From: Planctomycetota bacterium
GTDB lineage: Bacteria > Planctomycetota > PLA2
Direction: 5' to 3'
DNA: 64,000 nucleotides
Assembly: GCA_021776785.1 (NCBI GenBank)
Contig: JAJFFF010000046.1
Span: forward strand, 1 to 64,000
A program made the translations under genes and the position numbers. The notes under the pieces were generated by a model. It worked only from the letters and a program-made list of their open reading frames with translations, ran no database searches and was not told the DNA's origin. Shown in pieces: positions 34,901-42,388 of this stretch; positions within the stretch are counted from its first letter, which is position 1; the number at the start of each line of letters is the position of its first letter.

Positions 34901-36486
34901 TCGTCCACCGGCCCGCAATACTCTGTGAGACGCTCCCAGTCTGATTCCGCCACGGGCAACGCCCACACAGCGAGGGCTTCGAGCGCGGACACCCGTGCGA
35001 TCGAGCTGATAGAAACTGGCCGAGAGCGTTGTGAAGGCAAGGCGTCGGTTTGGCGTGTCAGTATCGAAATCGCGCGACCGGGTGCTCCCGACGATTCCGC
35101 GAGTAGCCGCGCGGTCGAGCCCATCGACAAACGCTCTCCGGTTAAGAGTTCGCAGAAAGAGCGGAGTTCACCCATAGTCAGAGGAGGAACATGTACCGAA
35201 GCATTGTTGGCGACAAAGCTCGCGGCTCCGGATCTGGAACCGATTAGAATTAACGGCTTCTGATCTTCAACCACGCTGGACATTGATACCGTCCGGCCCA
35301 GATAACTTCGTTCACTGCCGGTCAAGTCGTCGGCATTGTCGATGACGATTAGAACTCGACGCTTCTGGACAAGCTGTTCTAGGTCATCGAGGGCCGCGCC
35401 CGGCGCAATTATCTGTGCGTGCTGGCGACCGAGTTCTCTCGCCAGCACGAAGTTCATCTGTTCGGAGATTGATGAGCCGGCGCGCGCCGAGGGTTCGGCA
35501 TGAATTATCGTGGCCCCTCCATCTGAAAACTCCGACGCAACATCACGCAACACCGTCGTGGTTCCGCCCCGGGCCGCGCCCGACAATTCGACCACCGACG
35601 AATCACTGAATGCCGAGATGATTTTTGATACGAGGGCCGGTCGCATCAAAAAACCTGGTCTAAACGTGCTTCTGTTTGCGTTCAGAAGACTCCCGCCGAG
35701 CGCATCCAGCACATGCTGAATAGTTGAAGGCCGAAACCGAACAGATGGAGAAAGAAGAGAATCGATTAGTGCGGTAAGCCGTGCGGGGAGGTCGGGCCGC
35801 CGCTCCGTGCAAGGACGAAACGCACCGGTGCGTTGCGACCGCAGAATTTCCCCGGCACTCCCACCGTTGAACGGTAGCTCACCACAACTGACGCGGTAGA
35901 GAACGCAACCCAACGCGTAGAGATCTGAAGCCAGAGTTCGCGTTCCAGTCTCCGACAGCTCCGGACTCATGTACTGCAAAGTCGCGCCGCCGGCACCATC
36001 ACCTAAGTGCGGGTCGATCAATACGCATGATGTCTGCGCAATATCGTGAGCGCCGATCGACGTTTCATGCACTACTACATTTCCAACCGACAGATCGCCA
36101 TGAACAACGCCCCTGTCGTGTAGCGCTGCTAGCCCAAGCGAAATCTGAACTGCAATGCGCTCGGCTACTGGTACCGGGGCGGGCACCGAGATGCTGCTGA
36201 GCACGTCTCCATGAACGTACGGGAACGCAGCAAACTGTGCCTGTGACCCGTCAAACCCAACGCATGCACCCCAATCTGTCGGAGCCGAGAAATACGGACT
36301 CGATATCAAAGCAAGCGTTGCGCACCGTTGGTCGCGCTCGGGCATCGGATCAGCCCACACCTTTACGACCGCCTTCAACGACCGAGCGCTGTCCGTTGCG
36401 CAGTACGTGCCCGACCGGTCGCGTCGAGCAAGTACGCTAGTAACGGAATAGCGCCGGGCTAAGTCGATTAGGGTTCTGGCCGCCAC
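31900..36486 (-). CDS. Giant hybrid Ser/Thr kinase - ATPase - TPR - GAF - histidine kinase
   Basis: 1528 residues. Residues ~10-265 are a Ser/Thr-kinase-like domain: the VAIK lysine is in VVKVW (42), the catalytic loop is HGDLSVGN (129-136), the DFG aspartate is in LIDPHLG (158), followed by MSPE; the glycine loop is poorly conserved. Residues ~275-480 are a STAND/AAA-like NTPase with Walker B VLIVIDNADD (380-387), but its P-loop reads GAARGGTTT (303-311) without the lysine. A long helical TPR-like region follows, then a GAF domain (~1130-1280). The C-terminus is a full histidine kinase with H-box LVHDLKN (H1320), N-box LNLFVNACDA (N1428), G1 DDGPGMP and G2 GSGLGL. The order is that of Hstk-type kinases. 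A sigma-54-type activator gene lies 75 bases upstream. Confidence 0.87.
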   Translation of the reverse strand: MAARTLIDLARRYSVTSVLARRDRSGTYCATDSARSLKAVVKVWADPMPERDQRCATLALISSPYFSAPTDWGACVGFDGSQAQFAAFPYVHGDVLSSISVPAPVPVAERIAVQISLGLAALHDRGVVHGDLSVGNVVVHETSIGAHDIAQTSCVLIDPHLGDGAGGATLQYMSPELSETGTRTLASDLYALGCVLYRVSCGELPFNGGSAGEILRSQRTGAFRPCTERRPDLPARLTALIDSLLSPSVRFRPSTIQHVLDALGGSLLNANRSTFRPGFLMRPALVSKIISAFSDSSVVELSGAARGGTTTVLRDVASEFSDGGATIIHAEPSARAGSSISEQMNFVLARELGRQHAQIIAPGAALDDLEQLVQKRRVLIVIDNADDLTGSERSYLGRTVSMSSVVEDQKPLILIGSRSGAASFVANNASVHVPPLTMGELRSFCELLTGERLSMGSTARLLAESSGAPGRAISILTRQTDALPSQRSRPVSISSIARVSALEALAVWALPVAESDWERLTEYCGPVDDSSRSQICFERGAIVVRQPRQVVELRSPQWRAACTVLLDVFDQKWKSDKKEELSRLLRLVSFDHSIERRRHRIMRAIIILLRHGEIAGIEQAWATLDRQDAAPNWLAVLVRAARVAAGDKYADDLKRALPSESVWSSVVPLIDAWEHFLGRRYDRAFSILQSHGSSWAARTCWASTLAMFARVCMALGKETEVDRARRAFQTMPCRSNMQKGHRARVLFHVCLRRKKFHLALKLAKLERGYAREMGWRTIEAACENNVGVVEYRLGRRRHALRSFQSCVALRDALSDERGLIRALNNVLLTTPGTDDRIRVANRIRRIATRNDLNSERISALINVGIAYADAGRVREARRAWRQARSLSAHARDAEHLAQATYNSGRAAAGEWRVVAAFAYAKRLRELDREDMAIELVAFIGVVTETRELVPRQVELDKLSDEARTSIAWACGRLREHRPSSSLAAWLRRRGTRAGVSRNSARRLQRASDPDTRLKFAWVVEHLSSATASVDEGIVMEALTSDALRAFPDLRCELLARYANYLRGVGREREARVTSIEALQILSVLELRVQTLPHPCSRLPRLAALLSGARSSVAMSAGDIALAWLLDGHDPGLETESSNGLFGDVVSGNVVDIQQILTGLRSNLGAERVAVVESTSEGEFRVVAAEPAESLSRDVSWGTVSLTCATGTDQVHRDVLASDELSSHRSIENLRLKSVLCVPVRLGERMFGVLYADHRSVAGLFSKREARSARLGAKLIAFQLADEYAATRMNVLQSRVDAATDLLVRRERSAVVSEAALGLVHDLKNVVTAILGKAQLARMKKSQESDVFRSIERAAGVAVSQLARLQNCAQDDTGESTAHLQEAIEDAVDLARVRAREKRVRFLVSVDALPPVVGSTSDVRDVFLNLFVNACDAVSSDGCIELNASRDEETVTILVRDDGPGMPAGVSDRIFDPFFSTKGKSGSGLGLVVARNTMAKIGGSIRLTETGPSGTEFRLTFRVEPKKASRLEA

Positions 36487-36561
36487 ATATCGCTATCGGC
36501 ATTTCAGTGCCTGGGGGGTAGCGAACAACTCGGCCGAGGCAACTCTATGATATTGCTTGGC

Positions 36562-39500
36562 TTAGGGCTGCTCGGCGTAGCTCGTCGCACGACCGAACCC
36601 TACTCGACGTAAGACCCCCAAATTGACTAAGCCTGCCAAGCGCCTCTGCGCGGTTCGGCGGGACGACTTGCAACGCTCGGCGAACTCAATCGAACTGAAC
36701 GGGCCCGGAAACAACGATCGCAGCGCCGCGTCAACTGAATCTCTTTCTGGCAGAGATCCAAGGCGCTTTACCTCACGAACATGCGCTCCACTAACCTGGC
36801 CAGATGTTGCACGCGATTCGATGACTTCGAGGCATTGCCCAAGCTCGCGGTAGTTCCCGGGCCATGAACACTCCAAGAGCGCGATTTCCGCTGATCTAGA
36901 CAACAACAGCCCTTTTCGCTTCGCCCACCTTCGCGAGAACCACAAGATGTCTTCTTTGCGCCTGTCCAGTCCTGGAAGATCAATCTCCAGAACGCGAAGA
37001 CGATAAAGAAGGTCTTCTCTTATCTCGCCAGAACTAATGACTTCGTCGATCGCGCCCGACAGTGATGCGATGACCCTTAGATCTGCACGGCTGGCTTTCG
37101 TCGCACCAACCCGACGATATTCACCCGACTCAAGAACACGGAGAAGCGCAGTCTGAACGCGAGGAGTCAGGAGATCCAAGTTGTCAAGAAACAGAGTCCC
37201 ACCGTCCGACACTTCGATCAGACCCTGCCTTGCGCGGTCCGCTCCGGTGTATGCGCCGCGGCATACGCCAAACAGCTCTGCTTCAGCAATCTCGGATTTA
37301 ATCGTCGCACAGTCTACGACGACGAACTCCCGCCCCGCCCGGCTGGACAATTTGTGTACTTCGCGTGCCGCGACCTCCTTGCCGATCCCTGTCGGTCCGC
37401 CAATCAACACAGCTAAGTCGCCGGCAGCCGCAGCGCGAATGGACTCCTCGATCTGTTGAGCAATTTTGGATGCGCCGCCGCGATGCGCGACGGAAGGTCC
37501 AGCGAAATCATTGGAAACTCGTCGTACAACCTGCAATCCACGTCGATTCCGCCGGACTTCAAGAAACGTGGTCTGAGTGCGTGTGCCGACTACGCCGAAC
37601 ATGCGAATGGTGGCTGTACCTCGAACAATCAAATGGAAAAGCGCAGCGTCCTCGGACCAAGCGTAGTTCCGCTTCGCCATCTGTCCGTGTGACCCACTAA
37701 CAACCAAACACGATGTCCGATCTACGGAATCGTCTTCTACGCGTTGCGCATTCGGAACCGCGCGGACTATCGCGGAGAGTCCCGACGAGACAGCACTCTT
37801 CCCATCGCCGATCGTCATCCAGGATCTGCCAATCTCGCCACCGAGGGCGCGACTCAATCGGTTGAAGAACTTCGGCGCCCCTGCAAGCAGAATCGAAACC
37901 AGGCCATGCCCACCCAAATCGGTTGCCTCGCAGCGCCTGAACAGCCAACTCGCGCAAGATGCGATGTCCGACTCTATCGAAGATGGAGCAGCCCGCTCAA
38001 GGGCCGTGACGATGACAGGAAGAACTGCAAGCAACGGGTCCGCCGCATCACCTGCCGTGACGCCCTTTCCAAGCGACTCCATCTCGCCGGAAACGAATCT
38101 GTGAAAGCGCCGCGGAGCGAGCAATTTGCGGACGTTCGCCCTGAGTAGTCGGTTTAACGACTCAATCCACTGCCGTGCACTAGCGCAGAAGAACCGCGCG
38201 CTGGTCAGCCGTTCAACCGGACGAAGGGCAACTAGCACACTTGCCATTGCATCACGTGCTTCGCTGATTTCGCCTCGGATAAGCAAACTGACGAACTTGA
38301 GGTACTTGTCTGAGTAGCGAATCCAAACGCCACCAAGCTCTGCCGAATGTCGCTCCAGAAGGTCGCGAGCAAGCACGACACTCTCACGGTCGAATGAAGT
38401 AAGAGCGTGATCGCCCAGGGTCCAAATGGCGACAACTAGCTGCTCGACTGACCGATAGGTTGCGACCGCGCATTGCCTAAGAGTCTCGCGCGCACCGTCT
38501 AGGTCGCCCGCAAACAACCGATCTCGCGCGAGCACCGAACGCTCAAGAGCATCAACTGAAGTCGAACCGGACAGCAATGTCGCTGTGGCCAATCGCCTTG
38601 CGACCCTTGGCGCGAGGAATCTGAGATTCACCATCATTCGTTGCTTCAGCTCAGCTGGAGTTCCAATACCGAGGAGAAGTACTTGTTCGTCGACTAGCCG
38701 GCGAACTACCAAGCGGTACCCACGGCTCAGCGCATACAAAACCACCCTACCGGTAACGATTCGTCGATCCTCGACGTTGCCCGTGACCCCCATCCACTCG
38801 TAGGCCTCTGAGATCGCTCGGCCCTCGCACGGACCGTATTGACTGGCTGAATAGGCCACGCTCGCCCGGATGTAGCCTGCGATGCACGCATGCCGGTCAA
38901 CGCGAGGCACTCGAATCGGCGCCTCACCTCGCCTGATCAAGAAATCAAACCGGGCGCGTTCTTCAAGCGTTGCAAGAAGTCGGTCCAGAGATTGAGTGCC
39001 ACGGGGCATGAGCTCATTCGCGGCGAGCAGCCTCTGCCACCCAGCATCCCGCCCCATCCACCTCGATCGCGCGAATAGTTCGGCCAAAATGCACGCGGCA
39101 TCGACAGTTGCACCGTCTATCAAATCCGAATGCGAGAACGACTGCCAAAACTCCGGCTCCGCGATGCGATCCAGATGGGATCGGCCCAGCGCAACAAGCT
39201 GATTCAGGCATCGCGACAACTCATGAGTTGTTGCGATCATTGCCGCGTGCACCGCGTTCGCTTGATCGGTGGCGCGAGCGTAGTCCCGTCGGTTGGTCAG
39301 TAGGGAGATTCGCATCACCAAATCCAACGCGCTTGGGGAATTGGGGTTGGTTTCCCATTCGCTTGTGAACTTTTCGCTCCACTTGCTTGGGATTAGGGCT
39401 GGAGCGCCTTGCGGTAGGTTTCTTAGGTGGGCGAACGCGCGCTTTCGGTTTCCGAGTGCGAACTCCACTCGGGCCGCCGCTGCCCTCAAGTGCTTGTGGC

Positions 39501-40848
39501 CGCTTCTTCTTTTTTGGCGTTTTCGGTATCGCGTTCCGATGGCTTCGAGGGCGCGGCGCATCGTCTCCTGCTCGGCGCGCTGCTCTCTTGTCACGCCCGG
39601 TTCTTTGCGCACGCCCATGCCGTTTGCCACCGATGCCGCCGTCGACGTCGCCTCTGACGCCTCTGGCGCCTCTGGCGCCTCCGACGTGTTCGCGTGTTCG
39701 TGGACGTGTTCTTCGACCGCTCGCCCCGCGCCTTCGACCCCGACGACGCCTCGCTGCGGTCGTGCGCTCGGGGTCTCTCGACCGTCAACCGCATCGCCCC
39801 CGCCAACCGCCGCGCCCCCGTCAGCCGCGCCCCCGTCAGCCGCCGCGCGCCCGTCAACCAACGCGCCACGATCCAGCGTCGATCCGGCCAAGTCGATTCC
39901 AGGCGCGGGCTTCAACACATCGCACCACACCGGCTCCGGCTCGTACACCGTCGTGTCGCGCACACATCGAGTGCGCAAAATTCCTCGATCCACGAGCGAC
40001 AACACAACGCGCATGCACGAGTCGCCAAACACGGCGCGCAAGTCTCGCGCGGTCAGCAACGCGGGCGCCGACGTCAACGCCCGCATCATCGACTCTTCCT
40101 CAAATGACAGGACACTGGCATTTTTCGTGCGCACAGAAGAAGGTCGCTCGTGCATGCGCCACACAAACGGGTCGCCCTGGAACGGGAATCGCCGTAAATC
40201 GCCGCGCACACGATCCTCGTTCTCGGGCGCCACGATCAACATGACAAAGCACGGCGCCGGCGCCGACAACATGCGCGCCTGCCACGCCGTCTGCGCATGC
40301 ACGAGGTAACGCAACGTGCTGATCGCCGACGGCGTCAACAGCTCCGCATGCTCCACCGCGATGAGTTTTCCGCGCTCTGCCAACCCATCTCGAACGCGAC
40401 GCCGCACACGATCCGCCGCGATCAACCAGCGCTCGCAGGAGTGAATCGCCATCGACGACCCCGCCGCCCGCTGCGGATGCGCCACCGGCTCGCCCTGCTG
40501 CCCCGCCCGGAACCAAAGAGGCGCATCGTGCCCGGCCACCTGAGTCCCGAGCCCATAGATCACCGGATCGGGAACCACCACGTCAGGCCACGCGGAAAGC
40601 GGCACGAAATCCCACTCCGCCTCCGCCGCCCAACGCCCCATCCGCACGCGCGCTTCAGCCCAACGCGCCCGCGGCAACACCGCGACCGTGATCGAATCGT
40701 GGGTCAAGTCATGGAGGCCGGGGACCGTCGTCAGCCCCAGCGCCCGCGCGTAACGCGAGTAGTCCCACTCCACGCACGGCTCCTCAAAGGGCGGAGCCTC
40801 CTGCTGGGTAGCGGTCAAAAAGCGACAATGCAGCCCGTTCCAGTCCAT
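36562..40848 (-). CDS. 1428-residue sigma-54-type AAA+ regulator with long N-terminal region
   Basis: The ATG at 40848 follows GGGAGGA. Residues 1-~330 resemble a degenerate ATPase lobe with a winged helix (LIAVEHAELLTPSAISTLRYL). An Ala/Gly/Glu-rich linker and a long helical, probably TPR-like region follow. From ~1120 an FHA-less sigma-54 AAA+ domain begins: Walker A GPTGIGKE (K1157), the sigma-54 contact loop GAYTGA (1198-1203) and the arginine-finger region EDLLYRLRV. Walker B is LFLDN (1222-1223), so the usual glutamate is replaced by Asn. The C-terminus is a helix-turn-helix not typical of Fis (SIEFAERCKSSRRTAQRRL). It should activate sigma-54 promoters. With the downstream kinase it forms a likely signalling operon. 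Confidence 0.82.
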   Translation of the reverse strand: MDWNGLHCRFLTATQQEAPPFEEPCVEWDYSRYARALGLTTVPGLHDLTHDSITVAVLPRARWAEARVRMGRWAAEAEWDFVPLSAWPDVVVPDPVIYGLGTQVAGHDAPLWFRAGQQGEPVAHPQRAAGSSMAIHSCERWLIAADRVRRRVRDGLAERGKLIAVEHAELLTPSAISTLRYLVHAQTAWQARMLSAPAPCFVMLIVAPENEDRVRGDLRRFPFQGDPFVWRMHERPSSVRTKNASVLSFEEESMMRALTSAPALLTARDLRAVFGDSCMRVVLSLVDRGILRTRCVRDTTVYEPEPVWCDVLKPAPGIDLAGSTLDRGALVDGRAAADGGAADGGAAVGGGDAVDGRETPSARPQRGVVGVEGAGRAVEEHVHEHANTSEAPEAPEASEATSTAASVANGMGVRKEPGVTREQRAEQETMRRALEAIGTRYRKRQKRRSGHKHLRAAAARVEFALGNRKRAFAHLRNLPQGAPALIPSKWSEKFTSEWETNPNSPSALDLVMRISLLTNRRDYARATDQANAVHAAMIATTHELSRCLNQLVALGRSHLDRIAEPEFWQSFSHSDLIDGATVDAACILAELFARSRWMGRDAGWQRLLAANELMPRGTQSLDRLLATLEERARFDFLIRRGEAPIRVPRVDRHACIAGYIRASVAYSASQYGPCEGRAISEAYEWMGVTGNVEDRRIVTGRVVLYALSRGYRLVVRRLVDEQVLLLGIGTPAELKQRMMVNLRFLAPRVARRLATATLLSGSTSVDALERSVLARDRLFAGDLDGARETLRQCAVATYRSVEQLVVAIWTLGDHALTSFDRESVVLARDLLERHSAELGGVWIRYSDKYLKFVSLLIRGEISEARDAMASVLVALRPVERLTSARFFCASARQWIESLNRLLRANVRKLLAPRRFHRFVSGEMESLGKGVTAGDAADPLLAVLPVIVTALERAAPSSIESDIASCASWLFRRCEATDLGGHGLVSILLAGAPKFFNRLSRALGGEIGRSWMTIGDGKSAVSSGLSAIVRAVPNAQRVEDDSVDRTSCLVVSGSHGQMAKRNYAWSEDAALFHLIVRGTATIRMFGVVGTRTQTTFLEVRRNRRGLQVVRRVSNDFAGPSVAHRGGASKIAQQIEESIRAAAAGDLAVLIGGPTGIGKEVAAREVHKLSSRAGREFVVVDCATIKSEIAEAELFGVCRGAYTGADRARQGLIEVSDGGTLFLDNLDLLTPRVQTALLRVLESGEYRRVGATKASRADLRVIASLSGAIDEVISSGEIREDLLYRLRVLEIDLPGLDRRKEDILWFSRRWAKRKGLLLSRSAEIALLECSWPGNYRELGQCLEVIESRATSGQVSGAHVREVKRLGSLPERDSVDAALRSLFPGPFSSIEFAERCKSSRRTAQRRLAGLVNLGVLRRVGFGRATSYAEQP

Positions 40849-41073
40849 CGATCCTCCCAGCCTCGCCGTCGAATCTACTGCTCGCAATTGGTTCGCCGCA
40901 AGACAGAATCACGGCAAAAGGCGATGAAATGGGCTCTTCACCCGAGCCCGGCTCCCATGGGAGGGCAGGATTCACCCATACGCGCCACCGTGTCGCGCGG
41001 GATTGGCGCGATAGAGCAGGATGTGGATAACTCGTCGGTTTGCCCGCCGGCCCAAGCGCCCTACACTTCGGGC

Positions 41074-41520
41074 ATGGATCCTGCCGTTGGCGCGCTCGTT
41101 GCCCCCACCCCGAAATACCGCGCCACGATGGGCACCGGGGACGGCGGCGCGGTGCTCTTGGCGACCAGGCGCGGGAGCGGACAGATTTACTACGTCGGGA
41201 CCGACCACATGTATTGGGTCCCGACGCGTCAACTCGGCGAAATCCCGCCTGAGGTCTTGCCCGATGGCAGCCGCGAGCGGCTCCTGTCCGACATCTTGCT
41301 TTTTTTGCGCGCCGACGAGTGCGTCCTCGACGCGGTGGACGGCGACAAGATGGACATTTCGGTCGAGAGCCCCGGCGTCACGGGCGAGGCGTTCGACCAG
41401 CTCCGCGCCGATCTCGGCCCGCGGCTCGCCCGGTTCGCGTTCGAGGCCGGTTCGATGCGGCACGTCCTGATCCGCTTGGAACTCGTCTCCTTGCCTCCGG
41501 CCGCCGACACAGTTAGATAG
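41074..41520 (+). CDS. Hypothetical protein
   Basis: 148 residues from the ATG at 41074; the frame is open further upstream, but that stretch is antisense to the activator gene and is ignored. The sequence begins with a beta-rich segment (VLLATRRGSGQIYYVGTDHMYWVPTRQLGEIPPEV) and continues with helices. No signal peptide and no known family are recognised. The next gene starts six bases after its stop, so the two may be co-transcribed. Confidence 0.55.
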   Translation: MDPAVGALVAPTPKYRATMGTGDGGAVLLATRRGSGQIYYVGTDHMYWVPTRQLGEIPPEVLPDGSRERLLSDILLFLRADECVLDAVDGDKMDISVESPGVTGEAFDQLRADLGPRLARFAFEAGSMRHVLIRLELVSLPPAADTVR

Positions 41521-41526
41521 AGAGTG

Positions 41527-42264
41527 ATGCTGCGTTACCTCAAACTCCAGATTCGACGTGGATGGAACACGGTTGCGGAAGGCACAGGCCTGCGGAACCT
41601 CCCGCCGGTCCCGACGGCCGCGCTCGTCTTGGCGCTCGGCGTGTTGTGGCCCTTGGCGGGCGAAATCCGCACGCGAACCGCCGATCTTGCGAACTCGCTG
41701 GCGCTGGATCGCATCGGTCGCTTTGCCGATTCGCAAAACTCCTCCGCCGATTCTGGCGTTGGACCGACGGGCAACATTTTGTCAACGCGCCCCGCCATCT
41801 TTTGGCCGCGCGACGCGAAGACAACGCACTACACCGTGCGCATCGAACGCGAGGACGGCACGGCGTGGATCGACAACGCCACCACGACGTCGCCCTTCTA
41901 CGTGGTTTCGGCGGCGGGATCGTTGGAGGAGGGACGCGGCTATCGGTTTGCGGTGCGCGGCTACGACGCCAAGGGCGCCGACACGGTCAAGCATGACGGC
42001 TCGTTTACGATCGGCCTTCGGGACAAGAAGCTTGCGAACCTGCACGAACGCGCGTCCACCGAGCTGGGTTCGTTTGAGAGCTCGCTTGTCCTCTCCGGCT
42101 ACTACGCGGAACAGGGTTCGCGCGACGATGTCGTCGGCGGACTCCTCGCCGCGTTTCAAGCCGATCCAAAGGCGTTTCGTCGCGAAGTCGCCGACAGCAA
42201 CTCCGACAGCGCGCGCCTATGGCTCGCACGCCACGTGGACCCGCTGACCACCGCCGACAGCTAA
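41527..42264 (+). CDS. Membrane-anchored protein of unknown function
   Basis: 245 residues from the ATG at 41527, with a GTG three bases earlier in the same frame. One membrane segment near residue 30 (TAALVLALGVLWPLAG) follows a basic N-terminus (LKLQIRRGWN), so the bulk should be periplasmic. Residues ~85-160 form a fibronectin-like or Ig-like sandwich (RPAIFWPRDAKTTHYTVRIE ... YRFAVRGYDAKG). The C-terminus is helical. Such FN3-like single-domain proteins have no defined function. Confidence 0.62.
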   Translation: MLRYLKLQIRRGWNTVAEGTGLRNLPPVPTAALVLALGVLWPLAGEIRTRTADLANSLALDRIGRFADSQNSSADSGVGPTGNILSTRPAIFWPRDAKTTHYTVRIEREDGTAWIDNATTTSPFYVVSAAGSLEEGRGYRFAVRGYDAKGADTVKHDGSFTIGLRDKKLANLHERASTELGSFESSLVLSGYYAEQGSRDDVVGGLLAAFQADPKAFRREVADSNSDSARLWLARHVDPLTTADS

Positions 42265-42281
42265 CGTCGCGACAAAGCAAC

Positions 42282-42301
42282 GGCCGGTGTTGCCACCGGC
42301 C
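42282..42301. terminator. Hairpin after the membrane-anchored protein
   Basis: GGCCGGTG (42282-42289) and CACCGGCC (42294-42301) form a perfect 8-bp stem with a TTGC loop, 17 bases after the preceding stop codon. Only a weak AATTCTC follows, so termination may be partial. Confidence 0.5.
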
Positions 42302-42388
42302 AATTCTCATCCCACTTTCGTCGGCAGACGCGCTACAATTCGTCATAGCGAGCGGGGCGATTGACGGTTCGGGCCCATACGAGCTGCC

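Noticed and set aside
36490..36510. Possible sigma-54 promoter (GGCAC...TGCC) between activator and kinase genes
   Set aside because: On the minus strand the GG and GC doublets are nine bases apart where ten are needed, and the -12 element lacks the TTGC context. It is more simply a small inverted repeat.
40297..41073. Upstream extension of the hypothetical gene at 41074
   Set aside because: The extension is antisense to the N-terminus and promoter region of the activator gene and is low-complexity; the ATG at 41074 gives a compact protein.
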